Part shown: positions 9,466 to 17,597 of the stretch, in pieces
Layout: the number at the start of each line of letters is the position of its first letter
Numbering within the stretch: the first letter of the stretch is position 1
NCBI RefSeq assembly: GCF_004001065.1
Contig: NZ_BIML01000023.1
Location: forward strand, 22,745 to 86,744
Direction: 5' to 3'
DNA from: Paenibacillus xylaniclasticus
GTDB lineage: Bacteria > Bacillota > Bacilli > Paenibacillales > Paenibacillaceae
DNA: 64,000 bases
Position numbers and translations under genes: made by a program
Notes under the pieces: generated by a model
The model's database searches: none
Told to the model about the DNA's origin: nothing
Seen by the model: only the letters and a program-made list of their open reading frames with translations

Positions 9466-10578
9466 ATGCGCTTAATGCCCATATCAATGTGTCAGCCTGG
9501 TATGAGGCTGGCGAAAAAAATTTTTTCCGATGAAGGTCTTGTTCTGCTGGCTGAAAATATAGAGTTAACGGCTCGGATGATCAGAAGGCTGAAAGAAACG
9601 GGATTTTCATTCGTCTATGTAATGGATAAACGTCTGGATGACATTGTCGTTCCGGAAATCATTAGCGACGAGACGCTTCGTTATGCGCTCAAAGAGATTA
9701 GACATACATTTCGACAAATGATGGACCGCCCAAGCGGCAAGCGGGGCGTTACTTACCCATATATTTCGAGAAATTATCAAAAAATAATGAATATGGTTTT
9801 GGACGATTTGATCGGTAATCCGGACGCTATGATTATGCTGATGAATTTAGGCTCCGTTGATCATTATGTATACCAGCATTCATTGAATGTCTGTGTCTAT
9901 ACGACGTTGCTAGGCATTGCCGAAGGCTACAGCAGAGATGAATTGATGACGCTAGGTATGGGGGCGATTCTGCACGACGTCGGAAAAAGCCTTATACCGG
10001 CTGAGATATTGAATAAGCCGGGTAAGCTGACGAATGATGAGTTCGAGCTGATGAAGCAGCATACGGAGATCGGCTTCAAATTGCTGAAGGATGAGCCGAA
10101 TATTCCGCTTGTGGCGGCTCACTGTGCCTTTCAGCATCATGAAAGAATCGATGGCAGTGGATACCCGAGAGGGCTTAAAGGGAACGAAATCCATGAATAT
10201 GCTAAGTGGATCGGGCTTGTCGACTCGTATGATGCTATGACCTCGAGGCGAGTATACCGGGATGCGATGCTGCCCCATCAGGCGATCGAGCTATTGTATG
10301 CTGGCACAGGAACGTTGTTCGAACAGCATATGGTTCAGCAATTCCGTGATAAGGTTGCGATTTATCCGATAGGATTAACCGTTACGATGAACAGCGGTGA
10401 GACGGGAGTCGTTGTCGATATTAACGGCGCATACCCGCATCGTCCAATTATTCGTGTCTTAGAGGCATGTGGAGAAGCGGTCAAATCCCCTTATGAAATC
10501 GATTTATCCAAACAATTAACAATGATGATCGTCGAGGTGAATACCGAGACGACAGAAGCTCCGAATGCCGCCAGTTAA
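9466..10578 (+). CDS. HD-GYP domain protein, putative cyclic-di-GMP phosphodiesterase
   Basis: 370 residues from ATG 9466. This start fits family members that begin MRLMPIS..PGM; an in-frame ATG at 9400 would add 22 unrelated residues. The C-terminal HD-GYP domain is complete: YVYQHSLNVCVY, LHDVGKS with the metal-binding His-Asp, HTEIGFKLL, and HHERIDGSGYPRGL. The N-terminal 60 residues (PGMRLAKKIFSDEGLVLLAEN) are the small accessory domain also seen in the 3029-4105 paralogue. No membrane segment. A T-run at 9299-9306 ends the previous gene. A clear terminator follows at 10591. Confidence 0.88.
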   Translation: MRLMPISMCQPGMRLAKKIFSDEGLVLLAENIELTARMIRRLKETGFSFVYVMDKRLDDIVVPEIISDETLRYALKEIRHTFRQMMDRPSGKRGVTYPYISRNYQKIMNMVLDDLIGNPDAMIMLMNLGSVDHYVYQHSLNVCVYTTLLGIAEGYSRDELMTLGMGAILHDVGKSLIPAEILNKPGKLTNDEFELMKQHTEIGFKLLKDEPNIPLVAAHCAFQHHERIDGSGYPRGLKGNEIHEYAKWIGLVDSYDAMTSRRVYRDAMLPHQAIELLYAGTGTLFEQHMVQQFRDKVAIYPIGLTVTMNSGETGVVVDINGAYPHRPIIRVLEACGEAVKSPYEIDLSKQLTMMIVEVNTETTEAPNAAS

Positions 10579-10590
10579 TCGTCATGGAAC

Positions 10591-10619
10591 ATCCCGCCTA
10601 ATCGGCGGGATTTATTTTT
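10591..10619 (+). terminator. Terminator of the HD-GYP gene
   Basis: ATCCCGCC (10591-10598) and GGCGGGAT (10604-10611), perfect 8-bp stem, followed by a T-rich run. Confidence 0.85.
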
Positions 10620-10749
10620 GCTTACGGGGGCTTGAATTTGTCGCCGTGTGCCGGTCGGGATGGAAAAACGTTATTTGCGTCCCGCCGCTTCGAATATTAC
10701 AATGGAAGGTAAAGCTTTCATTCATTAATGTTGAAAATAGGTGCTGAAC

Positions 10750-11892
10750 ATGAACCATATATTAGCGTTGAATCATCAGTCTGTTCCGAGCAAGCCGCTG
10801 TCACCGGCGAACGATCCTTGGGACCCGATCTTATCTCTGCAGCGGCATGGACGCCACGTGCTGACGAGTGTCGAGATGACGGTATCTAACCTGTGCAATA
10901 TGCGCTGCGAGCACTGCGCGGTTGGTGACACGCTTGTCATGGCGGAGCCTGCGAAGATCCCACTGGATCTCATGCTGCGTAAGCTGGATGAAGTGGAGCA
11001 TCTTGAGACGATCAGCATTACAGGAGGCGAACCGTCCTTCTCAGATGCTACAGTAAGGAACTACATCGTTCCGCTGCTGAAATATGCAAGAAGTCGGGGC
11101 ATCCGATCACAAATAAATTCAAACGTTACGCTCGATTACAAACGGTATGAGCAGATGGCGCCTTATTTGGATGTTATGCACATCTCGTTCAACTATACGA
11201 CAGCAGACGATTTTCATCAGGTCGGGTTTGCGAAGGCCGGACATTCCGTTTCCAGGGAAACGGCCGTTCGTCTGTATGAGCGGATGATCGACAATGCGCG
11301 TCGGTTAAGTGAAGCGGGCGTTCTTGTATCGGCTGAATCGATGATCAATTATCGGACACATCATCGAATCGCGGAGATCCATCAGCTTATCGTCGAAATG
11401 GGCTGTAAACGGCACGAGGTGCATCCGATGTATCCAAGCTCCTTCGCACGCGATTTGCCGATGCTATCTCGTGAAGAAATGCGTGCAGCTATCATTCGCC
11501 TGCTTGATGCGCGAGACACCTCGATCTGGATGCTATTCGGCACATTGCCGTTCTTCCGTTGCAGCACGAATGAGGAGGATCGTCAGCTGCTGGCACGGCT
11601 TGCTGCCGAGCCTAACGTTACTGTCCGCAACGATCCGGATGGACGTAACCGACTTAACGTCAATTTATTCACGGGCGAGGTGTTCGTTACGGATTTCTCC
11701 GATGTACCTGCGTTCGGAAATGTGAAGGAAGATCGGCTTGATGACGTGTTCGATCGCTGGCTCGAAGGCGAGCTGGCACAGACAGTCGGGTGCCACTGCC
11801 CGGCAGCCAGCTGCTGTGGTCCGAACCTGCTCGTCAAAGATATGTACTATAAGAATGATGATTTCCTTCAGCGTACAGCCATTATGGATTAA
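10750..11892 (+). CDS. yfkAB: Radical SAM protein of the YfkAB type (CxCxxxxC motif)
   Basis: 380 residues from ATG 10750, with AGGTG seven bases upstream; a GTG at 10741 is an alternative. The radical SAM cluster motif is Cys49, Cys53, Cys56 (CNMRCEHC), followed by ITGGEPS. Near the C-terminus is the family mark CHCPAASC, a CxCxxxxC motif that may bind a second cluster. This matches B. subtilis YfkAB, whose substrate is not known. It stands alone between a terminator and the CNNM-type gene. Confidence 0.85.
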   Translation: MNHILALNHQSVPSKPLSPANDPWDPILSLQRHGRHVLTSVEMTVSNLCNMRCEHCAVGDTLVMAEPAKIPLDLMLRKLDEVEHLETISITGGEPSFSDATVRNYIVPLLKYARSRGIRSQINSNVTLDYKRYEQMAPYLDVMHISFNYTTADDFHQVGFAKAGHSVSRETAVRLYERMIDNARRLSEAGVLVSAESMINYRTHHRIAEIHQLIVEMGCKRHEVHPMYPSSFARDLPMLSREEMRAAIIRLLDARDTSIWMLFGTLPFFRCSTNEEDRQLLARLAAEPNVTVRNDPDGRNRLNVNLFTGEVFVTDFSDVPAFGNVKEDRLDDVFDRWLEGELAQTVGCHCPAASCCGPNLLVKDMYYKNDDFLQRTAIMD

Positions 11893-11977
11893 TGAATGAA
11901 TCGATAAATGGTTAGACGTTTGATGGTTTTAACGCCGACAAAGCTGCATGATATGGCGATAAAGGAGAAGTGCGATT

Positions 11978-13324
11978 TTGGACCATACGGAATTTATGCC
12001 GGGATCGATTATTACGAATTTGCTAATTGTTATTGTGCTCGTTATGCTGAACGCATTTTTCGTCGCTGCGGAATTTGCGCTTGTGAAGGTGCGCCAGACC
12101 CGGTTGACACAGCTCGCGAACGAAGGCAACGTCCGCGCTCGTTATGCTTTGAAGGTGAATCGGAAGCTTGATGCTTATTTGTCTGCGACACAGCTTGGCA
12201 TTACGCTAGCATCGCTCGGACTTGGCTGGGTAGGCGAGCCGGCGATATCGGAGTTGATCGTCGAGCCGCTGCTGCATACGTTTGGCGTGACGGACCAGGT
12301 GCTCATTTCGACCTTGTCGGTCGTCATCGGTTTTATCGTCATCACGTTTATGCATATCGTGCTCGGGGAGCTTGCACCGAAGTCGCTTGCCATTCAGAAG
12401 TCGGAGAGCGTCTCGTTATGGCTGTCTTGGCCATTAATGATGTTTTATCGGATTTTTCTGCCTGCGATCTGGCTCCTGAACAGTACCGCGAACGGGATGC
12501 TCCGGTTAATCGGCGTACAGCCTGCAACCGAACTGGAGGGTGTCCATACGGAAGAGGAGATTCGTATTCTGATGGACCAGAGCGCACAGAGCGGCGTTAT
12601 TGATAAGGATGAGATGACGCTGTTCGATAATATATTCGAATTCTCGGACCGGCTGGCAAGAGAAGTCATGCTGCCGCGTACGGATATGGATTGTATTTAT
12701 ACCGATCAGCCGTATGACGAGATTATTAAGCACGTCTATGCAACGAAGCATACTCGGTACCCAGTCGGGATTGAAGATAAGGATCAGATTATCGGTTTCG
12801 TTCATATTACGGATCTGCTCACGGCAGACGGTCTGGGCAAGAAAGATATTCGTCAGTTTATTCGTCCGATTCTAAGCGTGCCTGAGTCGATGGAGATTAG
12901 CGACGTACTGAAGTTGATGCAGCGCAAGCATTCGCAGCTGGCCATCGTCGTCGACGAGTATGGAGGCACAGCGGGCATGCTGACGACGGAGCTTATTCTC
13001 GAAGAGATTGTTGGCGAAATCCATGATGAATTCGATACCGAGCAGCCGAGCGTCATTGTGAAGGGCGACATAACATCTGTCGAGGGACGGATGCTGATCG
13101 AGGACGTCAACGATATGTTTGGTCTTGATATCGTGGACGAGGACGTCGATTCGATCGGGGGCTGGCTGTTTACAAGGCTGGAGGGCGTGCTTGTTCAAGG
13201 CTCACGCATTGCCTACGACAATTATTGGTTCGAGGTTGCGGAATGCGAGCCGCTGCGGGTACTGCGGGTAAATATTTATAAGCAGGAGGCCGAGTCAAAG
13301 TCAGATTCTGATTCCAGAGAATAG
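11978..13324 (+). CDS. CNNM/HlyC-CorC family membrane protein with CBS pair
   Basis: 448 residues from TTG 11978, ten bases after AAAGGAG (11961-11967). The order is an N-terminal DUF21/CNNM membrane domain (about 1-195, four hydrophobic segments), two CBS domains (about 215-335) and a CorC/HlyC C-terminal domain (about 350-435, GDITSVEGRMLIEDVNDMF). Relatives in Bacillus include YhdP/MpfA, linked to magnesium export and tolerance. The old name hemolysin is misleading. The acidic tail (ESKSDSDSRE) is not conserved in the family. A strong terminator follows, so it is monocistronic or joined to yfkAB. Confidence 0.88.
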   Translation: MDHTEFMPGSIITNLLIVIVLVMLNAFFVAAEFALVKVRQTRLTQLANEGNVRARYALKVNRKLDAYLSATQLGITLASLGLGWVGEPAISELIVEPLLHTFGVTDQVLISTLSVVIGFIVITFMHIVLGELAPKSLAIQKSESVSLWLSWPLMMFYRIFLPAIWLLNSTANGMLRLIGVQPATELEGVHTEEEIRILMDQSAQSGVIDKDEMTLFDNIFEFSDRLAREVMLPRTDMDCIYTDQPYDEIIKHVYATKHTRYPVGIEDKDQIIGFVHITDLLTADGLGKKDIRQFIRPILSVPESMEISDVLKLMQRKHSQLAIVVDEYGGTAGMLTTELILEEIVGEIHDEFDTEQPSVIVKGDITSVEGRMLIEDVNDMFGLDIVDEDVDSIGGWLFTRLEGVLVQGSRIAYDNYWFEVAECEPLRVLRVNIYKQEAESKSDSDSRE

Positions 13325-13341
13325 GCCTGCTGTAGTTGAAG

Positions 13342-13401
13342 AAACTCTCACTAATCGAATGAAGGCTTTGCCTTGTATTCGTCTAGGGAGAGTTTTTTTT
13401 T
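13342..13401 (+). terminator. Terminator of the CNNM-family gene
   Basis: AAACTCTC (13342-13349) pairs with GAGAGTTT (13388-13395). An inner stem (GAAT.AAGG / CCTT.ATTC) tightens the loop, and nine T follow. Confidence 0.85.
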
Positions 13402-13488
13402 GTTCATCTTCGCGGGGAACATCGCTGACAGATAATAATTGCCTGGGAAATGAAACCTTAATTCGGTACTTAGGACATGCAGAGTCAA

Positions 13489-13496
13489 CATACGAT
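13489..13496 (+). promoter_or_regulatory. Possible sigma-E type -10 element before cotJA
   Basis: CATACGAT resembles the sigma-E -10 consensus (CATACAnT). It lies 36 bases before the cotJA start. cotJ is sigma-E controlled in B. subtilis. No convincing -35 was found. Confidence 0.3.
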
Positions 13497-13531
13497 GAAG
13501 GAGAGCGAATTCCATTAGGGAGGTAGCGCGA

Positions 13532-13819
13532 TTGAACTCAAGCCTGAATGCTAACCTGACCGCGAACGCAAACGTATATGCTCAGCCTTTTGTTGCAGGT
13601 GTGAGTCAGGCGGGATATCGGCAGTGGTATCCTTTTATCGGTCCATTCGATCCATGTCCGCCCGTGTACGTGAAGACGTATGTTGTGCCGCCCAATCAAT
13701 ATATCTCTTATCAGCCCATGAATTTGCCGCAATTCTCGCTGAGTGAAGCATTGAAGTTCGGAACGTTATGGCCTGCGTTATTCAGTCCGTATGAGTCGAA
13801 ATCAGGCAAAGCGAGGTGA
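13532..13819 (+). CDS. cotJA: Spore coat-associated protein CotJA
   Basis: 95 residues from TTG 13532, with AGGGAGGTAG upstream. CotJA is needed with CotJC for assembly of this coat layer in Bacillus. The core YVVPPNQYISYQPMNLPQFS followed by EALKFGTLWPALFSPY is the CotJA signature, a Pro/Tyr-rich stretch with no catalytic residues. The first 30 residues (Asn/Ala-rich repeats such as NANLTANAN) extend beyond the short B. subtilis protein. cotJB begins six bases after its stop. Confidence 0.9.
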   Translation: MNSSLNANLTANANVYAQPFVAGVSQAGYRQWYPFIGPFDPCPPVYVKTYVVPPNQYISYQPMNLPQFSLSEALKFGTLWPALFSPYESKSGKAR

Positions 13820-13825
13820 GCTTCG

Positions 13826-14113
13826 TTGAGTGAACAGCAAGAGCAGATCGAGGAACGTAAGCTGGACGAACAGTACTATCACAAGCTTCGCGAGCTGCAG
13901 GAGCTTGATTTTGCTCTCGTTGAGCTGACGCTGTATCTGGATACTCATCCGAATGATTTGCATGCTCTGCAGCAATTTAATCAACTGGCGCAGCAGCGGC
14001 AGCAATGCGCGTATCAATTCGAGATGAAGTATGGACCACTGCTGCAGTTCGGCCATAGTTACTCCCGGTTCCCGTGGCAGTGGTCGGAGCCGCCATGGCC
14101 TTGGCAAGTCTAA
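13826..14113 (+). CDS. cotJB: Spore coat protein CotJB
   Basis: 95 residues from TTG 13826, with AGGTGAG upstream that overlaps the end of cotJA. The middle (LRELQELDFALVELTLYLDTHPNDLHALQQFN) is the helical core of the CotJB family; the tail is Trp/Pro-rich (WQWSEPPWPWQ). Its molecular role in the coat is not established. It is the second gene of cotJABC and is probably translated together with its neighbours. Confidence 0.93.
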   Translation: MSEQQEQIEERKLDEQYYHKLRELQELDFALVELTLYLDTHPNDLHALQQFNQLAQQRQQCAYQFEMKYGPLLQFGHSYSRFPWQWSEPPWPWQV

Positions 14114-14140
14114 TATCGAATCGGGAGGGGGCGCTCAAGC

Positions 14141-14710
14141 ATGTGGATATACGATAAAAAGCTGCAGTACCCAGTACGCGTCAGCAAGTGCGATCCGATG
14201 ATGGCGAAGTTTCTGCTGGAGCAGTACGGAGGAGCGGACGGCGAATTGGCGGCTGCGCTTCGGTATTTGAACCAACGGTATTCGATTCCGGATAAAGTTA
14301 TAGGGTTATTGACAGATATTGGGACTGAAGAATTTGCCCACCTCGAGATGATTGCGACGATGGTGTATAAGCTAACGAAGGATGCGAGTGTAGAGCAGTT
14401 AAAAGCGGCGGGGCTGGGTGACAATTATGCGCAGCGCGACCATGCTTTATTTTATGCGAATTCCTCGGGTGTCCCATGGACGGCTGCCTATATCCAGGCC
14501 AAGGGCGACCCGCTTGCGGATTTGTACGAGGACATTGCGGCTGAGGAGAAGGCGCGTGCGACTTATCAATGGCTGATTGATATGACGGACGATGTCGATT
14601 TGCAGGACAGCTTAAAATTCCTTCGGGAGCGGGAGATTGTCCATGCACTCCGCTTCAAGGAAGCGGTGGAGATTATTAAGGAGGATCGGGCGACGAAGAA
14701 GGTGTTCTAG
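14141..14710 (+). CDS. cotJC: Spore coat protein CotJC, manganese-catalase family
   Basis: 189 residues, normal for CotJC. It has the ferritin-like four-helix fold of manganese catalases with Glu/His metal-ligand segments: EQYGGADGELAAALRY, TEEFAHLEMI, DIAAEEKARATY and REREIVHALRF. CotJC is a coat component in Bacillus and clostridia; catalase activity has been shown for some relatives but is only inferred here. Strong GGGAGGGGG precedes ATG 14141. A terminator follows the gene. Confidence 0.95.
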   Translation: MWIYDKKLQYPVRVSKCDPMMAKFLLEQYGGADGELAAALRYLNQRYSIPDKVIGLLTDIGTEEFAHLEMIATMVYKLTKDASVEQLKAAGLGDNYAQRDHALFYANSSGVPWTAAYIQAKGDPLADLYEDIAAEEKARATYQWLIDMTDDVDLQDSLKFLREREIVHALRFKEAVEIIKEDRATKKVF

Positions 14711-14753
14711 GCGTTCTTGAAGGTGTGGAATATTCGAAGGGCACATATGAAGG

Positions 14754-14781
14754 AAAAGTCATCCATAGGGTGACTTTTTTG
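14754..14781 (+). terminator. Terminator of cotJABC
   Basis: AAAGTCATCC (14755-14764) pairs with GGGTGACTTT (14768-14777), one T-G pair, 3-base loop, then a T-run. Confidence 0.8.
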
Positions 14782-14835
14782 TTTGGCCTTGACGCACGGG
14801 TAGATAACGAAGTTCCCTTTATGACAAGTGGCTCT

Positions 14836-14855
14836 CTACATTGTTAACAATGTAG
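14836..14855. promoter_or_regulatory. Perfect 20-bp palindrome, candidate operator
   Basis: CTACATTGTTAACAATGTAG is its own reverse complement over all 20 bases. It lies 46 bases upstream of a TATAAT box (14902-14907) in front of the 66-residue gene. This symmetry is typical of a binding site for a dimeric repressor; the protein is unknown. Confidence 0.5.
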
Positions 14856-14977
14856 GGGTAAATCTTTAATTTGCTAGGTTATTCCTCATTTTTTTTCATT
14901 CTATAATATGCATATAAATCTAAAAATACAAAAGGCGTGTAAAGAGAAAAACTACTATACCGGGGGAGAAATACGAT

Positions 14978-15178
14978 TTGTTTACCATCTATGATCATCG
15001 CTACAAATCGTACGAAGGGATGGTTGCTTCACCGGATCATCAGGTCACCGCATCGACAGTACTTGATGTAATCCGGATTATCCGTGAATATGGAGTGATC
15101 TCGATTTACGGTAAGGACGAAATGATCATCACTCGATTGCAATTCAAAGCGGTTATGGAAAGCATAAGCGCGCATTAA
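14978..15178 (+). CDS. Small protein of unknown function
   Basis: 66 residues from TTG 14978, with GGGGGAG at 14962-14968, a TATAAT box at 14902-14907 and a strong terminator behind it, so this is very likely a real monocistronic gene. The protein is a mix of beta and helix (TIYDHRYKSYEGMV, STVLDVIRIIREYGVISIYG) with no cysteine, membrane segment or recognised family. A perfect 20-bp palindrome upstream suggests regulated expression. Function unknown. Confidence 0.65.
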   Translation: MFTIYDHRYKSYEGMVASPDHQVTASTVLDVIRIIREYGVISIYGKDEMIITRLQFKAVMESISAH

Positions 15179-15211
15179 TGATCCTTACAACAAGGTATAC
15201 CTGCATAAGAG

Positions 15212-15249
15212 AAGCTTGTCCTGCATAACTGGCAGAACAAGCTTTTTTT
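15212..15249 (+). terminator. Terminator of the small gene
   Basis: AAGCTTGT and CTGC pair with GCAG and ACAAGCTT around one mismatch, followed by seven T. It also lies at the 3' end of the convergent minus-strand operon and could serve both. Confidence 0.85.
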
Positions 15250-15263
15250 ATTCGATGGATCCG

Positions 15264-15686
15264 TCAGCTCACCCATCTATAAATTTTAATATCGACTCCT
15301 GATTCAGTTGGGATGCCTTCCCCTAGAAAGAGATCATGATTTAAAAATGACAACGCTTTACTGTTCGTAATTAACTTAGGGTAGGTACGAAACATAGCAT
15401 CCTTCCACTTTATGTTGGCATCGCCGTTATTTTCGATATAGATTCGACAGGCTTGGCCCTCATGATCGGTTCCTTCAAGCATATATCTTGCCGATAACGT
15501 ATGGCGTTCGCCGGACTTGCCGATGATTTGGGTATCGATCCCGCCGTCGAGCACCTTTCCTTGAAAATACTTCCCCGTAACATTTCCTGAGAAAGAGATC
15601 ATCACGACGGTATCTCCAATCTCATTGTGCAAATCGATCGACTGCTCGATCTTGACATGAACCGTGAAGATTTCTTCTAATTCCAT
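15264..15686 (-). CDS. DUF3237 domain protein
   Basis: 140 residues. The start at ATG 15686 is chosen because GAGGTG ends six bases upstream; a GTG at 15695 would overlap that site. The sequence fits the DUF3237 beta-barrel family (SARYMLEGTDHEGQACRIYIENNG, TYPKLIT, FLNHDLFLGEG). No enzymatic role is established for the family; it often sits near catabolic enzymes. It is the last gene after the hydrolase with a 21-base gap, so the two are probably cotranscribed. Confidence 0.75.
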   Translation of the reverse strand: MELEEIFTVHVKIEQSIDLHNEIGDTVVMISFSGNVTGKYFQGKVLDGGIDTQIIGKSGERHTLSARYMLEGTDHEGQACRIYIENNGDANIKWKDAMFRTYPKLITNSKALSFLNHDLFLGEGIPTESGVDIKIYRWVS

Positions 15687-15707
15687 TCTCGACACCTCGC
15701 AGTATTG

Positions 15708-16640
15708 TTAGTCGACCTCATGCTGGAACGGAGGCCTTTCGATAATCGGTCGATACAAGTTAGAGGATAAGAACCGTTCGGTAATGTCTAGCACTTGAGG
15801 ATTCCAGACCCCGATCCCATGATCGGCCCCCGTAACCTTGTAAAAGAACGCCTTATGCCCATGTGCCTTGAGCGCTTTGTACATCTCGATACTCTGGTTC
15901 ACATGAACGATTCCATCGCTGTCTCCATGGATAATGAGAAACGGCGGAAGTTCTTTATCCATATTCTGGTGGAGAGGACTCGCCTTCTTCGCCAGCTCTA
16001 AATGATCTTTCACTCTTCCTCCAACGAATAAGCCTTCAGGAGCATCTGCTGCATCATGGTCAAGAATATCGTTATATCTCCCTAGCGAAAGAAGATCGGA
16101 GACTCCGTAGTAATCAACAACAGCGCTGACCTCGTCCGATTGTTCGCTATAAAGACCGTTATTATATTCGCCAATAGTGAGCCCTGTCATTAAGGCAAGA
16201 TGGCCCCCCGACGAATCGCCCCATACAGCGACCCGCTGCGGATCGACCCCATACTGCTCTGCGTGCTTGCGCATGTAGCGGATCGCACATTTGACGTCCT
16301 CAACTGCAGCCGGGAATGGGGCGATATCGGTATCTCGAATTTCAACGCTAGCAATAACATATCCCTTCGCTGCCAGATGGCATAGATTCGGTATTCCGGT
16401 GTATAGGTCCTGCTGTCTCCATGCCGAGCCTTGAACGAATACGACTAGAGGAAATAACTGTCCGGCACGCTGCGGAATGATGAGTTGAAGTCTTCTTACG
16501 ATATCGCCATATTGAGCATAGACGACATCAGGCTGATACGAGCAAGAGTAATAGCTTCCTCGTTCGGCATACTCGCCATAAATGATCTGAGTTCCTTCTG
16601 GCGTTTCGTTGGCTGCAATAGCGGCTGCTTTTTTATCCAT
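15708..16640 (-). CDS. Alpha/beta hydrolase, esterase/acetyl-xylan-esterase-like
   Basis: About 310 residues from ATG 16640; ATG 16655 is an alternative but would sit directly on the AAAGGA site. It has the alpha/beta hydrolase fold of the BD-FAE/lipase family: VVFVQGSAWR at the oxyanion position (usually HGG), nucleophile serine in WGDSSGGHLAL, an Asp in HGDSDGIV and the catalytic His in GADHGIGVWNP. No signal peptide, so cytosolic. Next to an AraC regulator and sugar enzymes, deacetylation or de-esterification of sugar derivatives is plausible but not shown. The oxyanion change (QGS for HGG) is unusual. Confidence 0.8.
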   Translation of the reverse strand: MDKKAAAIAANETPEGTQIIYGEYAERGSYYSCSYQPDVVYAQYGDIVRRLQLIIPQRAGQLFPLVVFVQGSAWRQQDLYTGIPNLCHLAAKGYVIASVEIRDTDIAPFPAAVEDVKCAIRYMRKHAEQYGVDPQRVAVWGDSSGGHLALMTGLTIGEYNNGLYSEQSDEVSAVVDYYGVSDLLSLGRYNDILDHDAADAPEGLFVGGRVKDHLELAKKASPLHQNMDKELPPFLIIHGDSDGIVHVNQSIEMYKALKAHGHKAFFYKVTGADHGIGVWNPQVLDITERFLSSNLYRPIIERPPFQHEVD

Positions 16641-16697
16641 TCTTGTATTCCACATCCTTTAGCATATTCATATTCTCTTTCTCGTAATTAAAAAACG

Positions 16698-17465
16698 TTA
16701 CTGACCACGAAATTGATTGGGGGATAGACCGTATTTCTCCTTGAATGCACGGTGAAAATAAGGATAGCTGTTAAAACCGCAATCAAAAGCGATCTGCTCG
16801 AGCTTCAGCGGCGTATGCTTCATCTTCTCTACCGCCATCGAGAGACGGACGTCGAGTGTATACCGGATGATCGTCGTGCCGCTGCCTTCCCGGAACAGAT
16901 GTACGGCGCGCGATACGCTTAGCCCTACATGACGCGCAACGTCATCGATTCGAAAAGGAGTCGCGGCATGCTCTTCTATGAACCGCTTCATTTGAGTAAT
17001 TTTGTACGGCTCGTTCGATTCCTTGATCGCTCGGTCGAGGCATAGACATAACGATTGAAGCAGATAGCCGCTCAGCTCATTCGAATCATGTGACATGCTG
17101 CGATTCTCGAATACCATCTGCCGCCACAGCGTTACGATCCGATCATCAGGATTTATCCGGACATGATTGCGGCGCTCATTTCGATTCCACCATTGATCCA
17201 GCCAGTCTCCCCGGCAAAATAAGTAATAATCGGCGCTGACCGTTCCTTGCAAGTCTTGTTCTTCGATTCGAAGCTCGTATGGATCGCCTGGTTTAAATAG
17301 GAGCAGGCTGCCTGGCGTAACGTCGATCATATTGCCCTCGACAAGCGCGCGTCCATGACCTTCCGTCTGCAGACGAAATAGATAAGTTGTAAGAGCGGCT
17401 TGCTTCTGGGTCGGCATTGGCGCTGCATGTCTTGAATAACCGCAGCTTAACAGTTCGGTGTTCAT
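16698..17465 (-). CDS. AraC-family transcriptional regulator
   Basis: 255 residues from ATG 17465, set by TGGAGG eight bases upstream; an upstream ATG at 17510 lacks a site. The N-terminal part is a cupin-like effector domain (LVEGNMIDVTPGSLLLFKPGDPYEL). The C-terminal 100 residues hold two helix-turn-helix motifs (IDDVARHVGLSVSRAVHLFRE and LEQIAFDCGFNSYPYFHRAFK). AraC proteins of this type activate sugar genes. It is divergent from the sugar isomerase and upstream of the hydrolase, so it likely controls both; a cre site lies in between. Confidence 0.9.
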   Translation of the reverse strand: MNTELLSCGYSRHAAPMPTQKQAALTTYLFRLQTEGHGRALVEGNMIDVTPGSLLLFKPGDPYELRIEEQDLQGTVSADYYLFCRGDWLDQWWNRNERRNHVRINPDDRIVTLWRQMVFENRSMSHDSNELSGYLLQSLCLCLDRAIKESNEPYKITQMKRFIEEHAATPFRIDDVARHVGLSVSRAVHLFREGSGTTIIRYTLDVRLSMAVEKMKHTPLKLEQIAFDCGFNSYPYFHRAFKEKYGLSPNQFRGQ

Positions 17466-17560
17466 GTTGTCCTCCAAGACTTTTAGCCAAATAAGTGAAC
17501 TGTCAATCACATTATGTATGTCCTTACGTGAAGTTTATCCCTACAATAAATAATGAAATA

Positions 17561-17574
17561 AGCTAACGCTTACA
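17561..17574 (-). promoter_or_regulatory. Catabolite-responsive element (cre) for CcpA
   Basis: The minus strand reads TGTAAGCGTTAGCT, which fits the B. subtilis cre consensus TGWAARCGYTWNCW at every position. It lies in the divergent region, 24 bases before the start of the sugar isomerase gene. Confidence 0.7.
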
Positions 17575-17597
17575 TTCTATAGGAAGAAGGTCTTGCA

